A stretch of 64,000 nt of DNA from JBAOHV01 sp964450685 (GTDB lineage Bacteria > Actinomycetota > Acidimicrobiia > Acidimicrobiales > Microtrichaceae): positions 39,404-103,403 of the forward strand of contig CAYVDN010000005.1 of the NCBI GenBank assembly GCA_964450685.1, read 5' to 3'. Position 1 is the stretch's first letter. Each line of letters opens with the position of its first letter. Below are positions 7,295 through 16,364 of the stretch, piece after piece. Under the pieces are notes generated by a model that was not told the origin of the DNA, ran no database searches, and saw only the letters and a list, made by a program, of their open reading frames with translations. The position numbers and the translations under genes were made by a program.

Positions 7295-9112
7295 ACGAAC
7301 CAGATCTCCTCCCCCTTCGGGCAACGTCCGGCGACGAACGGCCCATCCGACACCGTCGGCGTCGACCAGACCGTCGCCGCGCTCCGAGCGCTGCGCTATG
7401 GGTCCGGGGACGAGGCAACCCGCAGCATCGCGCTGCCGCCATCGGTCCGTGCCTCGGTCTCTCCCACGATCTCGGCGCTGAGGTGGGGTGCAGTCGGCTA
7501 TGGACTCGTCCTGAGCGCCCCCGAGGCCTTCGAGGGTTCGTACGCTGCCGTCGCCACGCTCGCGACCGCCCTCTTCATCACAACGTGGCGCACCATCCTG
7601 CCCATCCGACTCGGCTCGCCGCATCGCGGGGAGCGTCTTGCCGCGTACGGCGACGTGATCGTGCTCGCCTTCGCGACGGGCTACGGCGGCGGGCTCGAGA
7701 GCCCGTTCATCTTCACAGTGATGATCGCACTCGTCGTCGTCTCGTTCGGTTGGGGATACTTCGACGGAGCAGCCGCCTTCCTCGCAGCCGTGGGTTCGAT
7801 GACCTGGGGGGTCCTCCTCACGTCGCAGCAGCTGGCCGCCCAGGTCGACGACCAACGTTCGCTCGGCAGCCTGCTGACGATGCTCCTCGCCGCGCTCACC
7901 GCCGCCGCGGTGCGAGCGCGACTGGTCGAATCCGAACGACGCCGGGTGGCTCTCGCAGGTCGGGTCGAGTCACTGAGCGAGGCGAACAGCCTGCTGACCC
8001 TCGTGAACCGGGTCGCGCGGACCCTTCCGACATCGCTCACCCTCCGCGAGGCGATGCTCACCGCACAACGCCAGATCTCGGACACCTTCGACGCACGCGT
8101 CGTGTGCCTGCTGACCAGGGACGAGAACGCTCAGGAGTGGGTGCCGAAGCTCGCCGAGGGATGTGTTCTGCATCCCGCTTACCGGACCGAGACCCTGCCC
8201 GAGCCGCTAGCCGCGGCCCTGGCTGGTCACGACCCGTTGCTCCGGGGCGACCTGGAGGAGCTGCCCGAGTCCCAAAGGATCGCCGCAGGGAGCGCGAGCG
8301 GCATCTACGTTCGCTTGGACGCCGGCAGGTCGACCATCGGGCTGCTCGGGCTCGAACATCCCGAGATCGGGCACTTCGACGAGCGCGACACCCGGGTGCT
8401 GGCGGGACTGGCCGAGGTCCTGGCCCTCACGATCGACAACGCCCGCTGGTTCGGCCGTCTGCGATCGTTGGGAGCCGAGGAGGAGCGCATCCGGCTTGCA
8501 CGCGACCTGCACGACCGGCTCGGCCAGTGGCTCACCTACATCGGCTTCGAGCTGGAGCGGATAATGGCGACCGACGCGCCACAGGTGGAGGACCTCGACC
8601 GTCTGCACCACGACGTGCAGGCGGCGCTCGACGAGCTGCGCGAGACGTTGCGCCAGCTGCGCTCCGGGGTGACCGAGGAGCAGCCGTTCGCCGTGGTCGC
8701 CCGCGACGTGGTGAACCGCTTCGGTGAGCGTGCCGACATCGACGCCCGTCTGCGGGTCACCCATCCCGACCAGCGGCTGCCTGTACCTGTCGAGAACGAG
8801 CTGCTGCGGATACTCCAGGAGGCGCTGAACAACGTTGCCAAGCACGCCCGCGCCGAGCAGGTCGATGTGCTCTGGGACGTCGACAGCGGCCGCTTCGAGC
8901 TGGTCATCACGGATGACGGGCGCGGGTTCGAGACGGCCAGGGGTGTACGCGACTCCGCCTACGGCCTGGTGGGCATGCGTGAACGAGCGGACGTGATCGG
9001 CGCACATCTGATACTCGACAGCCAGCCGGGTTCGGGGACGACAGTCCGAGTTGTCGCAGGAATCGCGCCCGGCAGGTCAATAGTGCACCCTTCGCTGCCG
9101 ATGGGGCGATGA
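7295..9112 (+). CDS. sensor histidine kinase (GAF, HisKA_3), start codon unclear
   Basis: Membrane sensor kinase of the NarL-partner class. The frame is open from 7286 and gives about 605 residues from 7295. Several hydrophobic segments lie before about residue 200. A GAF-like domain follows (about 230-380), then the dimerization box with phosphorylated His406 in RLARDLHDRLGQ, and a HATPase domain with EALNNVAKHA (N box), DDGRGF (G1) and YGLVGMRERA (G2). No ATG, GTG or TTG occurs in frame before the GTG at 7655, which would remove about 120 residues including clear transmembrane sequence. Codon use and hydrophobicity support coding well upstream of 7655. The cognate response regulator follows at 9189. 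Confidence 0.85.
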   Translation, partial: TNQISSPFGQRPATNGPSDTVGVDQTVAALRALRYGSGDEATRSIALPPSVRASVSPTISALRWGAVGYGLVLSAPEAFEGSYAAVATLATALFITTWRTILPIRLGSPHRGERLAAYGDVIVLAFATGYGGGLESPFIFTVMIALVVVSFGWGYFDGAAAFLAAVGSMTWGVLLTSQQLAAQVDDQRSLGSLLTMLLAALTAAAVRARLVESERRRVALAGRVESLSEANSLLTLVNRVARTLPTSLTLREAMLTAQRQISDTFDARVVCLLTRDENAQEWVPKLAEGCVLHPAYRTETLPEPLAAALAGHDPLLRGDLEELPESQRIAAGSASGIYVRLDAGRSTIGLLGLEHPEIGHFDERDTRVLAGLAEVLALTIDNARWFGRLRSLGAEEERIRLARDLHDRLGQWLTYIGFELERIMATDAPQVEDLDRLHHDVQAALDELRETLRQLRSGVTEEQPFAVVARDVVNRFGERADIDARLRVTHPDQRLPVPVENELLRILQEALNNVAKHARAEQVDVLWDVDSGRFELVITDDGRGFETARGVRDSAYGLVGMRERADVIGAHLILDSQPGSGTTVRVVAGIAPGRSIVHPSLPMGR

Positions 9113-9188
9113 TGGGCTGGTTCCCACCCCGACCCGCCTTGCCCGACCGACGCCTCGGGTGCCAACACCCTGACGACTGGAGACCGTG

Positions 9189-9839
9189 ATGCGAGTTCTG
9201 CTTGCCGATGACCACCAGATTCTGCGCGACGGCATCCGTCGGGGACTCGAGAGCGCCGGTGAGGACGTGGTCGGCGAGGCAGACAACGGAGAGGAAGCTC
9301 TCGAGCTCGTGCGCCAGACCTCACCCGACGTCGTGCTCATGGACCTCTCGATGCCCGTCCTGGACGGCGTGTCCGCCACCAGGCGCATCACCGAGGAGTT
9401 CCCACAGGTGCGCGTGGTCGTCCTCACCATGCACGACGACACACAGCGAACCCGTGCCGCGCTCGAGGCCGGAGCGATCGGCTACATGACCAAGGGCACG
9501 TCGTTCGCCGAGGTCCTCGACACGCTGCGGCGCGCGGTCGCCGGCGAAGAGGTGTTGAGTCCCCACATCGCGGCCTCGATGCTGAGCGCCGCCGGCACCG
9601 ACGAGGACAGCGAGGAGCTGCTGTCGGAACGCCAGCGTGAGATCCTCCAGATGATCGCCGACGGCCTGAGCACCAAGCAGGTCGCCCGTGAGCTGGGAAT
9701 CACCCAGAAGACGGTGCACAATCACCTGAACGCGATCTACCGCCGTCTCGACACCCAGAGCCTCACCCATGCGGTGCTCTCGGCAGTACGCCTGGGAATC
9801 ATCGACCTCAGGGACGGATCGGACGAGGACGCGGCTTGA
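9189..9839 (+). CDS. NarL/LuxR-family response regulator
   Basis: Two-domain DNA-binding response regulator of 216 residues, probably phosphorylated by the kinase just upstream (76-base gap). The receiver has the acidic pair in LLADDHQ, phosphoacceptor Asp52 in VVLMDLSMP and the conserved Lys in GYMTKG. The C-terminal LuxR helix-turn-helix reads LSERQREILQMIADGLS...ITQKTVHNHLNAIYRRL. ATG 9189 is preferred to the adjacent GTG 9186 because GGAG at 9179-9182 has proper spacing to it. Target genes cannot be inferred. Confidence 0.92.
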   Translation: MRVLLADDHQILRDGIRRGLESAGEDVVGEADNGEEALELVRQTSPDVVLMDLSMPVLDGVSATRRITEEFPQVRVVVLTMHDDTQRTRAALEAGAIGYMTKGTSFAEVLDTLRRAVAGEEVLSPHIAASMLSAAGTDEDSEELLSERQREILQMIADGLSTKQVARELGITQKTVHNHLNAIYRRLDTQSLTHAVLSAVRLGIIDLRDGSDEDAA

Positions 9840-9953
9840 GCCCCCACCGCGGCAAGTGCCCATGTCCTCCGGGTGACCCCGCGGTGATACTCCCTGCGGA
9901 GAGATCGAGGGCAGCGGAGTACTGAAGGGCTGCGGAGGGCTGAAGGGCAGGCG

Positions 9954-10451
9954 ATGTTCGGAGCAAGGGCGAGGACGAGGGGGACCGGGGCCCAGCGAGG
10001 CGCGGCCTCCCAGCGACTTGTTCTCGCGCTCGCCGCGTCCGCCCTGCTGACCATCGCCGTGTCCCTGCCTATGGCCTACCAGGCCCACGAGGCACGCCAG
10101 CAGGACGGTGCGACCGGCCAGCAGGTCGAGGTCCTCGGTACCTCGACCGTCCCGGAGTCCGTGCCGCGGACCGACGCTCTCTACTGGCAACTCGGGGACG
10201 CCGCGCCACAGCTGCTCGACCAGGCGGAGGTTCCGGCATCCGCCAAGCTGGTGCTGGAAGACGACGACGTCGTACGCGCCGATTTCGCCTTGGACGACGG
10301 TGCGGTCGAGACGGTTCGCGATTCCCCATACGAGATCCACGGCGAGTCCTCACCGGAGCTGACCACAGGTGAGCACACCCTGACGGTGACGGTCAGCTAC
10401 GCCGACGGCGATGTGGCCCTGCACCGGGCCTCGTTCATCACGCCTGACTGA
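9954..10451 (+). CDS. membrane-anchored hypothetical protein with C-terminal beta domain
   Basis: A 165-residue protein of unknown function. Residues about 20-40 form one hydrophobic segment (LVLALAASALLTIAVSLPMAY) after a basic N-terminus, so the rest is probably outside the membrane. The exported part ends in alternating hydrophobic strands (EIHGESSPELTTGEHTLTVTVSYADGDVALHRASF) resembling an Ig-like or fibronectin-like module. The ATG is preceded by AAGGGCAGG. It follows the response regulator by 114 bases and could be part of its regulon, which is only a guess from position. Confidence 0.6.
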   Translation: MFGARARTRGTGAQRGAASQRLVLALAASALLTIAVSLPMAYQAHEARQQDGATGQQVEVLGTSTVPESVPRTDALYWQLGDAAPQLLDQAEVPASAKLVLEDDDVVRADFALDDGAVETVRDSPYEIHGESSPELTTGEHTLTVTVSYADGDVALHRASFITPD

Positions 10452-10570
10452 GGCCGCCGTCGGTCACCATCAACCGACTAGCAGATCGATGCTGACGGGA
10501 TCGCCGACACCCACGCATCTACTCTTCGTGGTCGACGGCCCCGGGGGCCGCTCAGAGGGGGTGAACGAAG

Positions 10571-11773
10571 GTGACCGATATCAGGGGAACGGTGGCGTCC
10601 GGCTTCGAGACAGTGGGCGACGCGTTCGAGGCGAACTTCACCAACCACGGCGAAGTCGGCGCAGCCTTCAGCGTCTACGTCGACGGCGAAGCAGTCGTCG
10701 AGCTGACCGGAGGGACGCGCACCGACGGCACTCCGTACGACGAGTCCACGCTCCAGATGGTGTTCTCGTCCACCAAGGGCGCCACCGCTGCTTGTGCCCA
10801 CCTGCTGGCACAGCGCGGAGAGCTCGACCTGGACGCGCCGGTGGCGCAGTACTGGCCTGAGTTCGCCCGCGGGGGCAAGGCCGAGGTGCCGGTCTCGTGG
10901 CTGCTGTCGCACAAGGTGGGACTCGTCGACACCGAGGCCCGACTCACCTACGAGGACATGCTCGACTGGGACACCGTCGCCACCGCTCTGGCCGAGTCAG
11001 CGCCGCTGTGGGAGCCCGGAACCCAGCACGGATACCACGCCGTCACATACGGGTGGCTGGTCGGTGAAGTCGTACGCCGCGTGAGCGGCGTCAGCCTGGG
11101 CGAGTACTTCGCCCGGGAGATCGCAGGTCCCCTCGGACTGGACTTCTGGATCGGGCTGCCCGTCGACGAACACCCGCGTGTGTCATCGCTGATCCCGATG
11201 GCTCCCCCGGAGGGTCTGCTGCCGTCGGGCGCGGACGGGAGTTCGGGTGGGTCGGTTTCCGGACGACCGAAAGGTCTGGTCGAGATGCTCGACATCCTGC
11301 TCGGCCCGGGGAACCTCGCCGGCCGAGCGCTGTCCGCCCCCGGTGGGGCCGCAGCCGATCAGGACGTCTGGAACGACCCGCGAACGCTTTCGGCCCAGAT
11401 ACCTGCGGCGAACGGGGTGACCAACGCCACGGGCCTCGCCCGCATGTACGCGTCGATGGTCAGCACCGTCGACGGCGTCAGGCTGTTCGAGCCGGAGACC
11501 CTCGACGCGGCGATCGAGCCGCAGGTCGAGGGACCCGACGCGGTGCTGATGTTCCCGATCCCGTTCGCCCTCGGGTTCATGCGCCACTCGAACGTCTCCC
11601 CGTTCCTGGGTGGTCGATCGTTCGGCCACTACGGGGCGGGCGGTTCTGTCGGACTTGCCGACCCTGACCGCAGGATCGGTGTCGGCTACGTGATGAACCA
11701 GATGCACTTCGGCTTGGCCGGCGACCCACGGACCGCCGGGCTGCTCGCGGCTGTCGACTCCTGCGTCAACTGA
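10571..11773 (+). CDS. serine hydrolase of the class C beta-lactamase/EstB family
   Basis: A 400-residue cytoplasmic-looking member of the beta-lactamase-fold esterase family. The SxxK catalytic pair is S66-S-T-K69. The Tyr motif lies in GYHAVTYGWLVGEV, and the third motif is HYGAGGS near residue 360. No signal peptide is evident, which argues for an esterase or lipase-type enzyme rather than antibiotic resistance. The GTG start at 10571 gives the typical family N-terminus. A TACTCT hexamer lies near 10518 upstream, followed by a GC hairpin. Substrate unknown. Confidence 0.87.
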   Translation: MTDIRGTVASGFETVGDAFEANFTNHGEVGAAFSVYVDGEAVVELTGGTRTDGTPYDESTLQMVFSSTKGATAACAHLLAQRGELDLDAPVAQYWPEFARGGKAEVPVSWLLSHKVGLVDTEARLTYEDMLDWDTVATALAESAPLWEPGTQHGYHAVTYGWLVGEVVRRVSGVSLGEYFAREIAGPLGLDFWIGLPVDEHPRVSSLIPMAPPEGLLPSGADGSSGGSVSGRPKGLVEMLDILLGPGNLAGRALSAPGGAAADQDVWNDPRTLSAQIPAANGVTNATGLARMYASMVSTVDGVRLFEPETLDAAIEPQVEGPDAVLMFPIPFALGFMRHSNVSPFLGGRSFGHYGAGGSVGLADPDRRIGVGYVMNQMHFGLAGDPRTAGLLAAVDSCVN

Positions 11774-11851
11774 CCCACCCGCGTGCCGCGGGCAACAGCC
11801 GGCGACGGCGTTGGTTGGCGCCCGAGGCCGGACACCCTGTTTCCTGAACGG

Positions 11852-13444
11852 GTGAGCACCCCCACCGATCCGGTCGCACAGGCCGCGCGCCGCCGGACAT
11901 TCGCGATCATCTCGCACCCCGACGCGGGCAAGACGACCCTCACCGAGAAGCTCCTGCTCTACGGGGGTGCGCTCGGCCGCGAGGCGGGTTCGGTGAAAGC
12001 GAAGGGCGACCGACGGTCTGCCACGTCCGACTGGATGGAGCTCGAGCAGCAGCGCGGTATATCGATCACGTCGACGGTGCTCCAGTTCCCGTATCGCGAC
12101 CGGGTGGTGAACCTTCTGGACACACCCGGCCACCGCGACTTCTCCGAGGACACCTACCGGGTGCTCACGGCGTGTGACGCCGCGGTGATGGTCCTCGACG
12201 CCGCCAAGGGAATCGAGGCCCAGACTCTGAAGCTGTTCGAGGTGTGCCGCAGCCGCGGTCTACCGATCCTCACCTACGTCAACAAGTGGGACCGGCCGGG
12301 TCTCAGCCCGCTGGAGGTCATCGACGACATCGAGGCCAAACTCGGCCTGCTCTGCACACCGGTGACATGGCCCGTGGGGATAGCGGGCGACTTCCGGGGG
12401 GTGGTTGATCGTCGCAGTGGTGAGTTCGTCCGCTTCACGCGGACCGCCCACGGTTCGACCGAGGCCCCCGAAGAGGTCGTCGACGCCGCGGTAGCGGAGG
12501 CCCAGGAGGGCAGCGCCTGGTCCGACGCTCTCGACGAGCTGGAGCTGCTGTCGGGGGCCGTGCACGACCACGAGCTGTTCCTCGAGGGCGAGTCGACGCC
12601 GATGTTCTTCGGCTCGGCGCTGACCAACTTCGGGGTGCGTCTTCTTCTCGACGCGGTGATCGACGAAGTGCCGGCCCCGGCGCCGCGGACCGACACCGAA
12701 GGACGCGAGCGGCCGTTGGACGAGCCGTTCTCCGGGTTCGTCTTCAAGGTCCAGGCCAACACGGACAAGGCTCATCGTGACCGCAGCGCGTTCCTGCGTG
12801 TGTGCTCCGGACGGTTCGAGCGGGGCATGGTCGTGACCCACGACCGGACCCGCAAGCCGTTCACGACCAAGTACGCGCACTCGGTGTTCGGCCAGGACCG
12901 CGAGACGCTCGAGGACGCCTACCCGGGCGACATCGTCGGGTTCGTCAACGCCAACGACGTGCGCGTCGGCGACACGCTGTGGGCCGACTCCCCGGTGACG
13001 TTCCCGACGATCCCCAGCTTCTCACCCGAGCACTTCGCAATCGCCCGAACCACCGACGTCAGCCGCTCGAAGCAGTTCCGCAGCGGCATCACCCAGCTCG
13101 ACGAGGAAGGTGTAGTGCAGGTCCTGCGCGACCCCGACTTCGGTGACCAGGCGCCGGTCCTCGCCGCCGTCGGCGCTCTCCAGTTCGAGGTCGCCAAGCA
13201 CCGCCTCGAGTCCGAGTTCGGTGCGCCGGTGGAGTTCACGATGACGCGCTACAAGCTGGCTCGTCGCACCGACGAGGCCAGCAGGGCCGAGCTGCGCGCG
13301 ATGCAGGGGGTGGACGTGTTGACCCGCAGCGACGGCACGCTGCTCGCTCTCTTCGAGTCGCCCTACTGGCTCGAGCGCCTGGAGCGGGATCACCCCGAGC
13401 TGACCCTGGAGCGGCTCGTCGCCGAGGGCGACCTGCGCCAGTAG
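11852..13444 (+). CDS. prfC: peptide chain release factor 3
   Basis: GTPase that removes RF1/RF2 from the ribosome after peptide release. From the GTG at 11852 the product is 530 residues, against 529 in E. coli. G motifs are intact: HPDAGKTTLTEKLL (G1), LDTPGHRDFSEDTYR (G3) and NKWDR (G4). The QQRGISITS switch I and the RF3-specific C-terminal region (VGALQFEVAKHRLESEFGAPV) distinguish it from EF-G. An in-frame GTG at 11783 would add 23 unrelated residues and is not preferred. RF3 is not universal in actinobacteria, so its presence is notable. Confidence 0.95.
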   Translation: MSTPTDPVAQAARRRTFAIISHPDAGKTTLTEKLLLYGGALGREAGSVKAKGDRRSATSDWMELEQQRGISITSTVLQFPYRDRVVNLLDTPGHRDFSEDTYRVLTACDAAVMVLDAAKGIEAQTLKLFEVCRSRGLPILTYVNKWDRPGLSPLEVIDDIEAKLGLLCTPVTWPVGIAGDFRGVVDRRSGEFVRFTRTAHGSTEAPEEVVDAAVAEAQEGSAWSDALDELELLSGAVHDHELFLEGESTPMFFGSALTNFGVRLLLDAVIDEVPAPAPRTDTEGRERPLDEPFSGFVFKVQANTDKAHRDRSAFLRVCSGRFERGMVVTHDRTRKPFTTKYAHSVFGQDRETLEDAYPGDIVGFVNANDVRVGDTLWADSPVTFPTIPSFSPEHFAIARTTDVSRSKQFRSGITQLDEEGVVQVLRDPDFGDQAPVLAAVGALQFEVAKHRLESEFGAPVEFTMTRYKLARRTDEASRAELRAMQGVDVLTRSDGTLLALFESPYWLERLERDHPELTLERLVAEGDLRQ

Positions 13445-13502
13445 CTCCCTGGTACCGTCCCCTTCGGGGCTGCTGACGAAGGTCGTGGTCGGAGGGGGAC
13501 GA

Positions 13503-14450
13503 ATGGCTCGACGTTCCGGGTTTCTCACAACTGGCGCCGCACTCGTGGCGGTCGTCGTCACATCGGCGGTGCTCACCGCCTGTCAGCCTGCCGAGCGGGT
13601 GTTCACCTACCGGGTGGCGACCCGCGGACGGATCGGCTCCGATGTCGGCGAGTTCGCCGCCCATGCGGCACGCACCTTGAACGATCCGCGCGGCTGGTCC
13701 CTCGGAGGAGCGATCCGCTTCGAGCAGGTCGCCGGCCCGGCGGACTTCACGCTCTGGCTGGCCAGCCCCGAGCAGCTTCCTGGGTTCAGCGGCGCGTGCA
13801 GCAACCAGTGGTCGTGTCGGACGGGCTCAAACGTGATCATCAACGACATGCGCTGGCGCGGGGCGACACCGACATGGCCATACGCACTGGACGACTACCG
13901 CCACTACGTGGTCAACCACGAGGTCGGACACTGGTTGGGTCTGGGTCACGCCTCCTGTGGCGGGCCCCGCGGAACCAGGGCTCCGGTGATGGTGCAGCAG
14001 TCAAAGGGTGGCGCGCCGATGGGCGCCTGCCGGTTCAACGTCTGGCCGATCGACGCTGAGTTGAGAGCCGTCGGCTCCATTCGGGGGGTCACCTCCCGGG
14101 GGAGCGGTCTGCCGACACCGGAGGATCCCTTCGGTTCGCTCGACCTGGTCGACGTCCGGCGCGACGAAGTAGGCCGACCGACGACGGTCCGCCTGACCGG
14201 CTGGGCGCTGGACGGCGACACGACCGATCCACTGCTCATCGTCGTGAACGTCGACGGGTTGCCCGTCAGCGTTCTCCGGGCCGACGCGCGCCGCGAGGAC
14301 CTTGCCGCGATGCTGCCGTACTGGGGTTCTGAACGGGGTTTCGACAACGAAGTGGCGCTGGACCCCGATGCCGGCGTCGTGTGCCTCGATGCGCTCGGTG
14401 TCGGACCGGGCGCGCCCGCGGCGTCGCTCGGGTGTCGCGTCGTCAAGTAG
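13503..14450 (+). CDS. DUF3152-type putative metalloprotease lipoprotein
   Basis: An exported lipoprotein of 315 residues. A basic N-terminus and hydrophobic segment end at a lipobox Cys in VLTAC. The mature part contains a zincin signature H139-E140-x-x-H143-x5-H149 (NHEVGHWLGLGH) as in the actinobacterial DUF3152 family, where the motif is consistent with a zinc protease although activity is not established for this family as far as I know. The region after about residue 185 (DPFGSLDLVDV...) is an extra C-terminal domain that I do not recognise. The ATG at 13503 follows a strong GGAGGGGGA ribosome site, so the upstream in-frame GTG at 13485 is rejected. Confidence 0.8.
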   Translation: MARRSGFLTTGAALVAVVVTSAVLTACQPAERVFTYRVATRGRIGSDVGEFAAHAARTLNDPRGWSLGGAIRFEQVAGPADFTLWLASPEQLPGFSGACSNQWSCRTGSNVIINDMRWRGATPTWPYALDDYRHYVVNHEVGHWLGLGHASCGGPRGTRAPVMVQQSKGGAPMGACRFNVWPIDAELRAVGSIRGVTSRGSGLPTPEDPFGSLDLVDVRRDEVGRPTTVRLTGWALDGDTTDPLLIVVNVDGLPVSVLRADARREDLAAMLPYWGSERGFDNEVALDPDAGVVCLDALGVGPGAPAASLGCRVVK

Positions 14451-14597
14451 CCGTTCCGCCAGCAGCGCCGTGTGGCACTTCTCCCCGGCACGACCGCCAC
14501 GAGAGGTCACGCAGTAGCGGCGCTGGCGTGAGCAACGGTCCACAGTGCGGTCACAATCCGAGAACGGCCCCGTAACGAGTGCTCCGTACGTTCGTCG

Positions 14598-14696
14598 ATG
14601 ACACACGCGCATCTCAGCAATCCGCGCGTTCCGCCCACGCACGAACCACGGAGCCCCTCCGATGCGAACCGCTGTACCCACTGCAACCCTGGATGA
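14598..14696 (+). CDS. possible leaderless leader peptide upstream of the NarK-type gene
   Basis: A 32-codon frame beginning at an ATG five bases after TACGTT (14587-14592) and ending 35 bases inside the NarK-type coding region. The product contains a C-T-H-C pair near its end. If the hexamer is the -10 element, this ATG would be at the 5' end of the transcript and the transporter would be translated after it. The spacing supports it, but short frames of this size occur by chance. Confidence 0.25.
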   Translation: MTHAHLSNPRVPPTHEPRSPSDANRCTHCNPG

Positions 14697-16068
14697 GCAC
14701 TCCGGCGCACCCGTTGCCCCATCGGTGCTCCCACCTGTCGGTCGCCGTCACTGGATCGACGACTGGCGACCCGAGGACCACGCCTTCTGGGACGGCGGTG
14801 GCGACAGGATCGCGCGACGCAACCTGGTCATGTCGGTCTTCTCCGAGCACGTCGGGTTCTCGATCTGGGCGATGTGGTCGGTGTTCGTGCTGTTCCTCGG
14901 CCCCGAGTACGGAATCGACCCCTCCCAGAAGTTCCTGCTGACCACAGTGCCGGCCGCGGTCGGGGCCGCCATGCGGATCCCCTACACGTTCGCAGTCGCC
15001 AAGTTCGGTGGACGGAACTGGACGATCGTGAGCGGCGCGCTCCTCTTCATCCCCATGGTCGCCGCCGCCGTCGTGCTGAAACCGGGTGTGTCGTTCGGGG
15101 CGATGCTGCTCGCGGCGGCGTTGGCGGGCTTCGGTGGCGGGAACTTCTCGTCGTCGATGTCCAACATCGACGCGTTCTACCCGCAGCGGCTCAAGGGATG
15201 GGCGTTGGGGATCAACGCGGGTGGCGGCAACATAGGTGTGGCCGCGGTGCAGCTTGTCGGCCTGGCGGTGCTCGCCACCGCCGGAGCCGCACATCCTCGG
15301 ATCATCCTGGGCATATACATGCCCCTGGTCGTGCTGTCCGTCCTCGGTGCGGCGCTACGCATGGACAACATCGCAGGGCTGACGAATGAGCGCGGTGCAA
15401 TGCGAGACGTCTGCCGTGAGCCGCTCGCATGGGTCGTGTGCGTCCTCTATGTGGGCACGTTCGGGACGTTCATCGGGTTCAGCTTCGCCTTCGGGCAGGT
15501 GTTGCAGGTTCAGTTCGCCGACACTTTCGACACGCCACTGAAGGCCGCTTACCTCACGTTCCTGGGGCCGTTGCTCGGGTCGCTCATCAGGCCGGTCGGC
15601 GGGCGACTCGCAGACCGCTTCGGCGGATCGATTGTCACGCTGTGGACCTTCGTGGCGATGGCAGCCGGCGCGGGTGTGGTTCTCGTCGCCAGCTCGACCG
15701 GGTCGCTGACGATCTTCATCGTCGGGTTCACGTTGCTGTTCGTGCTGAGCGGACTCGGCAACGGTTCGACCTACAAGATGATCCCGGCGATCTTCCGGGC
15801 CAAGCAGCAGCTGGCCATCGCGGCCGGCGAAGACCCCGAAACAGCTGCTCGCAACTCGCGTCGACTATCCGGCGCGCTGATCGGAATCGCCGGAGCGGTC
15901 GGAACATTCGGTGGTGTCGCCGTCAACCTCGCGTTCCGCCAGTCGTTCCTCGACAACGGAACCGGTGACGCCGCGTACATGGCATTCGTGGGCTGGTATG
16001 CCGTCTGCGTCGCCGTGACATGGGTGATCTTCCGGCGGCCGTCAGCCCGGAGGCTCGCTGACGTCTGA
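14662..16068 (+). CDS. NarK-type nitrate/nitrite MFS transporter
   Basis: Twelve-helix major facilitator transporter of 468 residues. Nitrate-porter signatures are clear: GFGGGNFSSSMSNIDAFYP followed by KGWALGINAGGGNIGVA, the glycine-rich nitrate motif of NarK proteins, and the second copy GLGNGSTYKMIP. The N-terminal WRPEDHAFWD...IARRNLVMSVF extension is usual in actinobacterial NarK. Nitrate uptake or nitrite export is the expected role. No nitrate reductase genes are in the window, so direction and partner are unknown. In M. tuberculosis narK2 is part of the DevR hypoxia response and a DevR-like gene occurs at 54.7 kb here, but I found no DevR box upstream. Confidence 0.9.
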   Translation: MRTAVPTATLDEHSGAPVAPSVLPPVGRRHWIDDWRPEDHAFWDGGGDRIARRNLVMSVFSEHVGFSIWAMWSVFVLFLGPEYGIDPSQKFLLTTVPAAVGAAMRIPYTFAVAKFGGRNWTIVSGALLFIPMVAAAVVLKPGVSFGAMLLAAALAGFGGGNFSSSMSNIDAFYPQRLKGWALGINAGGGNIGVAAVQLVGLAVLATAGAAHPRIILGIYMPLVVLSVLGAALRMDNIAGLTNERGAMRDVCREPLAWVVCVLYVGTFGTFIGFSFAFGQVLQVQFADTFDTPLKAAYLTFLGPLLGSLIRPVGGRLADRFGGSIVTLWTFVAMAAGAGVVLVASSTGSLTIFIVGFTLLFVLSGLGNGSTYKMIPAIFRAKQQLAIAAGEDPETAARNSRRLSGALIGIAGAVGTFGGVAVNLAFRQSFLDNGTGDAAYMAFVGWYAVCVAVTWVIFRRPSARRLADV

Positions 16069-16149
16069 TCGCCACGGCAGCGACGCAGGAGGACGAGCGA
16101 GGTGCCGGATGGGCGGATGAAGCGCCAGGCAGTATGGTGTCGCTTCCTC

Positions 16150-16223
16150 GGGGCTGTAGCTCAGTTGGCTAGAGCACCTGCTTTGCAAGCAGGGGGTCGT
16201 GGGTTCGATTCCCATCAGCTCCA
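16150..16223 (+). tRNA. tRNA-Ala (anticodon TGC)
   Basis: Acceptor stem GGGGCTG pairs with CAGCTCC with one G-U pair; discriminator A16223. The D-arm is TAGCTCAGTTGG. Anticodon stem CCTGC/GCAGG surrounds TTTGCAA, giving anticodon TGC, and the T-loop is GGTTCGATTCC. CCA is not encoded. Confidence 0.96.
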
Positions 16224-16232
16224 CTCCGAGAT

Positions 16233-16253
16233 CCCTTGTGCTGCAAGGGTTTC
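16233..16253 (+). terminator. short hairpin terminator after tRNA-Ala
   Basis: CCCTTG and CAAGGG pair around a five-base loop and are followed by TTT. Location ten bases after the tRNA fits an intrinsic terminator with a short T-run. The rest of the gap to 16364 holds an 8-bp inverted repeat (16274-16281 with 16305-16312), which could end the convergent ligase transcript. Confidence 0.55.
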
Positions 16254-16364
16254 GGCGGGATCGTTACCGAGTTCGGCACGCCTGAGGTGCCATAGCGACG
16301 TCAAGCGTGCCGAGTTCGGTGAACAGCGATTCCGCGGAAGCGCCGAGCCCTCAAGGCACCCGGG

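Noticed and set aside
7287..7481. GTG at 7287 as start of the kinase or a separate small gene
   Set aside because: It is in a different frame from the kinase, giving an Arg/Pro-rich peptide that ends at 7481.
6322..8727. Very long open frame on the plus strand over the hydrolase genes and start of the kinase
   Set aside because: It runs antisense to two well-supported hydrolases and out of frame with the kinase, and its protein is Arg/Pro/His-rich with no domain, as expected for a GC-rich shadow frame.
10571..11773. Antibiotic-resistance class C beta-lactamase
   Set aside because: No signal peptide and the overall layout fits EstB-type esterases; SxxK alone does not indicate beta-lactam hydrolysis.
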